A program made the translations under genes and the position numbers. A DNA stretch of 19,726 nucleotides. Origin: CAYSYY01 sp964576115 [NCBI: uncultured Gemmatimonadota bacterium] (GTDB taxonomy: Bacteria > Blakebacterota > Blakebacteria > Blakebacterales). This document shows positions 15,336-19,726 of the stretch, in pieces. The stretch spans positions 1-19,726 of the forward strand of contig CAZNUA010000052.1 of the NCBI GenBank assembly GCA_964576115.1, in the 5' to 3' direction. Numbering within the stretch: the first letter of the stretch is position 1; every line of letters starts with the position of its first letter. The notes under the pieces were generated by a model. It was given only the letters and a program-made list of their open reading frames with translations. It searched no databases and had not been told where the DNA came from.

Positions 15336-16895
15336 GTGTCGCGCAAGCCCCTGTTTTCGAAAGTCCTGGTCGCCAACCGGGGCGAGATAGCCATCCGGAT
15401 CTTCCGGACCTGTCATGAGATCGGTATCGATACGGTGGCGGTCTACAGCGATGCCGACGCCCTGGCGCCGCATCGGGCCGAGGCGCGCCAGGCCTTCCGG
15501 ATCGGTCCGGCCCCGGCAGGCGAGTCCTATCTGGCGGTCGACCGCATTCTCGAAGCCGCCGCGCAGAGCGGGGCCGAGGCGATCCACCCCGGGTACGGCT
15601 TTCTGGCCGAAAACGCCGATTTCGCCGAGGCCGTACAGACGGCAGGACTGGTCTGGATCGGTCCGCCCCCAGAGGCCATGCGCCTGCTCGGAGATAAGAC
15701 GGCGGCCCGCAAGATGGCCGCCGACCAGGCGGTACCGGTGGTCCCCGGCACTCCCGGGCCGGTCCGCGGGATCGACGAGGCCCGCCCCGCGGCTGCCGGA
15801 ATAGGTTATCCGGTTCTGCTCAAGGCCGCCGCCGGCGGGGGGGGCAAGGGCATGCGGGTGGTCGAAGCCGAGGAGGACCTGGAGAAGGCGCTGAAAATGG
15901 CGGGCAGCGAGGCCCGGTCGGCCTTCGGTGACGATGCGGTCTACATCGAAAAGTACCTGGAACGGCCCCGGCACGTCGAGGTGCAGATCATGGCCGACGC
16001 TCATGGTACATGCGTCTGGCTCGGCGAGCGGGAGTGCAGCGTGCAACGACGCCATCAGAAGATCATCGAGGAATCTCCCAGCCCGGTTCTGACGCCGCAG
16101 ATACGACGCGAGATGGGTGAGGCTGCCGTTCGGCTGGCCTCCGCCGCCGGATACCGGGGGGCGGGGACGGTGGAGTATCTGCTCGAGGGTGACAGTTTCT
16201 ACTTTCTCGAGGTCAACGCTCGTCTGCAGGTGGAACATCCGGTCACAGAAATGGTCACCGGCCGCGATCTGGTGCACGATCAGCTCCTGATCGCCGCCGG
16301 CCAATCTCTCGGATATGACCAGGAGGACATCCAACCCACGGGTCATGCCATCGAAGTGCGCCTGTACGCCGAGGATCCCGATAACAATTTCTATCCCGCC
16401 CCGGGAATCATCACCGCTGTCGATCCGGCCTCGGGGCCCGGTATCCGGCATGACAGCGGCGTGGGCACCGGGAGCGAGGTGACCCTGCATTACGATCCCC
16501 TGATCGCCAAGCTGATCGCCTGGGCTCCCGACCGATCGCGGGCGATCAGACGTCTGCGCCGGGCCCTGACCGAATACCAGATCGCCGGAGTGACGACGAT
16601 CCTGCCCTTCCTGCGCGAGATCCTGCTGTACGAACCGTTCGAATCGGGGCGCTATGACACGACCATCGTCCCCCGGATGATGGAGGAGCGCCGGCGCCAG
16701 ATCGCCGAAAAAGCTCTTTCGGGACCCGCCGCCGAAGAGGATCACTACGCCTTTGTGGCGGCGGTGGCAACGGCCCTGTTTCACGTCGGCCGCAGCGGCG
16801 GTTTTCTGGGCGATGACGGCGGATCGGGCCCGGCGCCGCCGGCCGCGTCGGCCTGGAAAGAGCAGGGGAGGAGGCTCGAGTTATGGCGGAGGTAA
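15336..16895 (+). CDS. accC: acyl-CoA carboxylase, biotin carboxylase subunit
   Basis: This subunit uses ATP and bicarbonate to carboxylate biotin on the carrier protein. From the GTG at 15336 it is 519 residues. It starts FSKVLVANRGEIAIRIFRT, has IHPGYGFLAENADFAEA, the Gly-rich ATP loop at 167-172 with K171, HVEVQIMAD, ERECSVQRRHQKIIEE and FLEVNARLQVEHPVTE, which are standard ATP-grasp biotin carboxylase motifs. About 60-70 residues after the core resemble the linker of propionyl-CoA carboxylase alpha subunits (FVAAVATALFHV then SAWKEQGRRLELWRR). The biotin domain is a separate gene overlapping by 13 bases. An in-frame extension back to 15210 lies inside the aminotransferase and is rejected. 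The ribosome-binding site is weak, so coupling to the upstream gene is likely. Confidence 0.95.
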   Translation: MSRKPLFSKVLVANRGEIAIRIFRTCHEIGIDTVAVYSDADALAPHRAEARQAFRIGPAPAGESYLAVDRILEAAAQSGAEAIHPGYGFLAENADFAEAVQTAGLVWIGPPPEAMRLLGDKTAARKMAADQAVPVVPGTPGPVRGIDEARPAAAGIGYPVLLKAAAGGGGKGMRVVEAEEDLEKALKMAGSEARSAFGDDAVYIEKYLERPRHVEVQIMADAHGTCVWLGERECSVQRRHQKIIEESPSPVLTPQIRREMGEAAVRLASAAGYRGAGTVEYLLEGDSFYFLEVNARLQVEHPVTEMVTGRDLVHDQLLIAAGQSLGYDQEDIQPTGHAIEVRLYAEDPDNNFYPAPGIITAVDPASGPGIRHDSGVGTGSEVTLHYDPLIAKLIAWAPDRSRAIRRLRRALTEYQIAGVTTILPFLREILLYEPFESGRYDTTIVPRMMEERRRQIAEKALSGPAAEEDHYAFVAAVATALFHVGRSGGFLGDDGGSGPAPPAASAWKEQGRRLELWRR

Positions 16896-17431
16896 TCTGG
16901 GCCGTCAGTCTCGGGGGACAGGTCTTCGAGCTCGAACTGCATTCCACCGCCCGGGAGGGCGTCTGGGACCTGGAACTGTCCGGGACCGGAGCCGGTTCGG
17001 GCCGCACCCCGGTCTCCCTGCGGCACGTGCACGGCAGCAAGTATCTGATCAGCCTCGGTAACAGAACTGCACCGATTTTCCTCAATCGGTGCGATGAAGG
17101 GTATCACACCGTTCTCTATGGGCACGATTTCACCGCCGCGGTCGAGGAAGCCCGGCTTTTCAACCTGAAGCAGGAAATGGCCGCTCGCAAAGGCACCGAC
17201 GGTCCGGTTGAGGTCACCGCCCCCATGCCGGGGCTCGTGCTGACGGTCGAGGTGGCTGTCGACGACCGGGTCGAGGAAGGCGACGGACTGCTGGTGGTGG
17301 AATCGATGAAGATGGAGAACGAGGTCAGGTCGCCGTCCGCCGGAATCGTGAAAGCCATTGCGGTCGAACAAGGCCAGACGGTGGACAGGGGCGCCGTGAT
17401 GATGAAAATCGTTCCCGCCGAGGATAGCTGA
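16883..17431 (+). CDS. biotin carboxyl carrier protein of the acyl-CoA carboxylase
   Basis: This 182-residue carrier shuttles CO2 between the biotin carboxylase and the carboxyltransferase encoded nearby. The last 75 residues form a biotinyl domain (APMPGLVLTVEVAVDDRVEEGD) with the biotinylated lysine K143 in VESMKMENEV. The first 105 residues are beta-rich and resemble the BT linker domain that docks the carrier onto the carboxylase in propionyl-CoA carboxylase alpha chains. The arrangement therefore looks like a PCC alpha chain split between two genes. The ATG at 16883 has GGGGAGGAGG 8 nt upstream and lies inside the end of the biotin carboxylase gene. It is followed by the rimP leader and a likely new transcription unit. 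Confidence 0.93.
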   Translation: MAEVIWAVSLGGQVFELELHSTAREGVWDLELSGTGAGSGRTPVSLRHVHGSKYLISLGNRTAPIFLNRCDEGYHTVLYGHDFTAAVEEARLFNLKQEMAARKGTDGPVEVTAPMPGLVLTVEVAVDDRVEEGDGLLVVESMKMENEVRSPSAGIVKAIAVEQGQTVDRGAVMMKIVPAEDS

Positions 17432-17447
17432 GACCTGCGCTCCGGAC

Positions 17448-17476
17448 TTGCGCCGATTCGTTTAGCCTTCTAACTT
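17448..17476 (+). promoter_or_regulatory. possible promoter of rimP-nusA
   Basis: An AT-rich patch at about 17459-17485 stands out in this GC-rich window just after the carrier gene. One sigma-70-like reading is TTGCGC (17448-17453), 17 nt, TAACTT (17471-17476), about 3 of 6 matches in each box. Other -10 choices in the patch (such as TTTATT) are equally possible. It would give a long structured leader to rimP. Confidence 0.35.
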
Positions 17477-17500
17477 TATTTAACTCGCCCGGATTGCTGA

Positions 17501-17712
17501 CCCGACCGGGACTCTCCGATCTGAACGGAGACGATTGGCCGGCGGGTCGGGGATCTCCGCCAGCATGTACGAACCGATTTGAGGTTTCGTTCACCCTAAA
17601 CCCGGAGATCCTCGGAGTGCAGCCGTCGGCCGGTGTCTGGACCGGCCGGGGACTGTGCCGAGCATCGGGGAGGAGTGTTTCGAAAAGGGAGGCCCCGACC
17701 GGTGGAAACCGG
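17501..17712 (+). promoter_or_regulatory. structured leader of rimP-nusA with alternative pairings
   Basis: The 270-base gap before rimP has several stems. 17501-17507 pairs with 17545-17551 (7 bp) and encloses the hairpin 17513-17518/17526-17531 (6 bp). 17551-17559 pairs perfectly with 17603-17611 (9 bp) and encloses 17569-17575/17583-17590 (7 bp, one bulge). 17627-17634 pairs with 17641-17648 (8 bp, 6-nt loop). 17699-17703 pairs with 17708-17712 around a GGAA loop at the rimP start. TCTCCG occurs at 17513 and 17554, and CGGAGA at 17526 and 17603, so stems can exchange partners. No T-run follows any stem. No tRNA is visible, unlike the metY arrangement of E. coli. Confidence 0.5.
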
Positions 17713-18202
17713 AGCCTGGACCGACCGGATCGAGGCGCATATCGCCAATGCCCTCGCTCTGGAAGATGACATCGAAGTTGTAGAAACGATCCTGCCGGCC
17801 AAAGCGGCCGGCGGCCGGATCGCGATCTACATCTATCGGACCGACGGGGTCCGGGTGGAAGACTGCGCCCGTATCAATCGGCGCCTTTCACGCGATTTCG
17901 AACACGATCCCGAACTCGCCGGGCGATTCGCGATCGAAGTCTCCTCGCCGGGGCTCGATCGCAAACTCACCACCCGCCGCGACTTCGAACGCGCGGTCGG
18001 TGAACTCCTGCGTCTGGTGATAGCCGGCGAGGAGGAAGATACGACCATACGTCACGGGATCCTGACCGACGTCGGGGACGATTACCTGCTGCTCGATCCG
18101 AGCCCCGAAGATGGGCACGGAAAGGGCGCCGGTGTTTCCCGGGAGCCGTTCCGGATTCCCCTGGAGACCGTTCGGGAGGGGACGATCGAGATCGTTCTGT
18201 AG
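17702..18202 (+). CDS. rimP: ribosome maturation factor RimP
   Basis: RimP assists maturation of the 30S ribosomal subunit. The 166-residue protein shows the family's two-domain outline: an N-terminal alpha/beta domain (about 1-80) with DDIEVVETIL, GRIAIYIYR and VEDCARINRRLSRDFE, then the signature IEVSSPGLDRKLTTRRDFERAVGE and a C-terminal Sm-like domain ending PFRIPLETVREGTIEIVL. I chose GTG 17702 because GGGAGG lies 9 nt upstream. In-frame GTGs at 17633 and 17675 give non-conserved N-termini or lack spacing. The start codon lies in a small GGAA-loop hairpin. nusA starts 27 nt downstream, matching the widespread rimP-nusA-infB order. Confidence 0.93.
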   Translation: METGAWTDRIEAHIANALALEDDIEVVETILPAKAAGGRIAIYIYRTDGVRVEDCARINRRLSRDFEHDPELAGRFAIEVSSPGLDRKLTTRRDFERAVGELLRLVIAGEEEDTTIRHGILTDVGDDYLLLDPSPEDGHGKGAGVSREPFRIPLETVREGTIEIVL

Positions 18203-18229
18203 CGACGTCCCCGACCGGCTGGAGGATGC

Positions 18230-19726
18230 ATGGCAGAGGATATTAATTACGAAATTATCGAGGCCCTGAGCCAGATCGCCCGGGAGCGCAACCTGAAGCG
18301 GGAGATCGTTTTCGAGAGCCTCGAGATCGGGTTGCTGACGGCCGCCAAGCGGGCGCTGGGCACCCTCGATCCCGTCGACATCGACGTGGACAAGGAAACG
18401 GGTGCGATCTCGATCGGCATCGTGAAGGAAGTCGTTGAGACCGAAGACGAGATCGTCGAACCCCTCCTGCAGATATCGCTCGAGAAAGCCCGCGAACTCG
18501 ATCCCGAGACAGAGGTGGGATGGCACACCTACGTGGACGTGCCGGTAACCGCATTCGGGCGAACCGCCATCCAGGCGGCCAAACAGGTTCTGCAGCAGCG
18601 CATCCGCGAAGCCGAGCGCGACAAGATCTTCGAGGAATACCTCGATCGCGAGGGGGAGATCATCACCGGCAGCGTGCAGCAGGTCACCCGGGGAACCCTG
18701 CTGGTCAACATCGGCCGGGTCGAGGCGATCCTGCCCTATCGCGAGCAGATCAGGCGCGAGAGGTTCCGGCAGGGCGACACCATCAAGGCCCTGGTCAAGG
18801 AAGTTTCGATGAGTGCCAAGGGGCCCTCGATCATCTTGAGCCGGGCCGACGAGGTGTTCGTCCGCAAGCTTTTCGCCATCGAGGTGCCCGAGATCTACGA
18901 GGGAATCGTGGAGATCAAGAAGATCGCCCGCAGCCCCGGCGAGCGCTGCAAGGTGGCCGTGCGCAGTCACGATCTGCGGGTCGATGCGGTCGGGGCGTGC
19001 GTGGGCATGAAGGGCTCGCGCGTGCAGAGCATCGTACGCGAGCTCAATAACGAGCGCATCGATATCGTCCCCTGGTCCCCCGATGTGACCTTCTTCGTGA
19101 CCAAAGCGATCGGTCCGGCGAAGGTCCAGCGGGTGTTGATCGATGAAGAGAGGCGGGAGCTGACCCTGATCATGCCCGAGGACCAGATAGCATTGGCTCT
19201 CGGACCGGGGGGCACCAACGCCCGTCTGGCCGGCGAACTGACCGGATACAACATCGATGTGGTCTCGGAATCCGATTACGACCGGGCTCTCAAGGAGGTC
19301 GAAGGGGTATACCAGAGGGTTACCGAACTCGATCTCACCGAGCATCAGATCGACATGCTGCGCGGCGGCGGAGTGGAATACGTCCAGGATCTGGCGAACT
19401 TCACCCCCGAGGAGATCCAGAACATCCCCGGTATGGGGCCAGCCACATTCGAGAGCGTCATTGACGCCTACGAAAAACACACCGGGACCGCCTACGTTCC
19501 TCCCGAGCGTGAGACCGAAGCTGATGAGCAGGACGAGACCGCCGACCAGATCCCGACGCCCGAACCGGCAGCAGTGCCGGCCGACGGTCTGGATGAGAGT
19601 CGCTGGTTGATTGATACCGAACTGCTCAAGAGTGTCGAAGAAGCCGAGCGGGCCGAAGTGGAGGACGTGCCCGAAGCACCCGAAGCGGAAGACGCGCCCG
19701 AGGCTCCCGCAGCGGTCGCGGAGCCC
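18230..19726 (+). CDS. nusA: transcription termination/antitermination factor NusA (3' end outside window)
   Basis: NusA binds RNA polymerase and nascent RNA and modulates pausing, termination and antitermination. 499 codons are present without a stop. Domains in order are: an N-terminal polymerase-binding domain (about 1-135) starting MAEDINYEIIEALSQIARE; an S1 domain (about 142-205, GEIITGSVQQVTRGTLLVNIG); KH1 with VGMKGSRVQSI near 255-268; KH2 with LGPGGTNARLAGELTG near 324-339; and a helix-hairpin-helix region (about 370-425) ending NIPGMGPATFESVIDAY. An acidic Pro/Ala/Glu-rich tail continues past the window. It is already longer than the 371-residue B. subtilis form and similar to the 495 of E. 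coli, though its C-terminus looks different. ATG 18230 has GGAGG 4 nt upstream. An ATG at 18226 is out of frame. Confidence 0.96.
   Translation, partial: MAEDINYEIIEALSQIARERNLKREIVFESLEIGLLTAAKRALGTLDPVDIDVDKETGAISIGIVKEVVETEDEIVEPLLQISLEKARELDPETEVGWHTYVDVPVTAFGRTAIQAAKQVLQQRIREAERDKIFEEYLDREGEIITGSVQQVTRGTLLVNIGRVEAILPYREQIRRERFRQGDTIKALVKEVSMSAKGPSIILSRADEVFVRKLFAIEVPEIYEGIVEIKKIARSPGERCKVAVRSHDLRVDAVGACVGMKGSRVQSIVRELNNERIDIVPWSPDVTFFVTKAIGPAKVQRVLIDEERRELTLIMPEDQIALALGPGGTNARLAGELTGYNIDVVSESDYDRALKEVEGVYQRVTELDLTEHQIDMLRGGGVEYVQDLANFTPEEIQNIPGMGPATFESVIDAYEKHTGTAYVPPERETEADEQDETADQIPTPEPAAVPADGLDESRWLIDTELLKSVEEAERAEVEDVPEAPEAEDAPEAPAAVAEP

Noticed and set aside
17432-17701. Possible tRNA upstream of rimP, as with metY in E. 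coli
   Set aside because: No cloverleaf with a GTTCGA-type T-loop and matching acceptor stem could be drawn. The stems present have the wrong spacing.

Overview
The window is a GC-rich (about 60-65% by eye), densely packed bacterial chromosome segment. Twenty of the 21 coding regions I support lie on the + strand, many overlapping by 1-16 bases or separated by short gaps. GTG starts are common. The content is housekeeping and matches a Gram-negative-type bacterium that makes phosphatidylethanolamine and uses the Tat pathway and the indirect (GatAB) transamidation route. A Gemmatimonadota or related FCB-group lineage is my guess from the archaeal-type Psd, the secreted M14 peptidase and the DUF4321-like protein. 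This is inference, since no rRNA or other phylogenetic marker was available to compare. I see no phage, transposon, CRISPR array, tRNA or rRNA.

Layout. 1-110: GACA-rich low-complexity tract. 110-448 (-): small four-helix membrane protein, divergent from the rest. 593-4683: truA, transaldolase, a membrane-anchored HtrA protease and purB. 4675-4780: a tandem repeat that includes the purB stop codon. 4790-6970: phospholipid and export genes psd, pssA, a DUF4321-like gene and tatA. 6967-10092: gatA and gatB, separated by a 17-bp tandem repeat that supplies the gatB ribosome-binding site and start codon. 10092-12228: coaE and a propionyl-CoA-carboxylase-type carboxyltransferase (pccB). 12243-15322: secreted M14 metallopeptidase, then an alanine/serine-glyoxylate aminotransferase behind a structured 140-nt leader. 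15336-17431: biotin carboxylase and biotin carrier protein, completing the carboxylase begun by pccB. 17432-19726: a roughly 270-nt structured leader, rimP, and nusA, which runs off the window.

How the genes fit together. pssA and psd are consecutive enzymes (CDP-diacylglycerol to phosphatidylserine to phosphatidylethanolamine). pccB, the biotin carboxylase and the carrier protein are the three parts of one split biotin-dependent acyl-CoA carboxylase, interrupted by the peptidase and aminotransferase genes. gatA and gatB need a GatC that is not visible here. rimP-nusA is the start of the widespread rimP-nusA-infB operon.

I found no convincing undescribed multi-gene system. The most unusual signals are non-coding or repeat-based. 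Four short-period tandem arrays sit at, or just inside, gene boundaries, and two of them form a stop codon or a ribosome-binding site plus start codon. The rimP-nusA and aminotransferase leaders contain strong, partly mutually exclusive stem-loops, and several other gene junctions also carry stem-loops.
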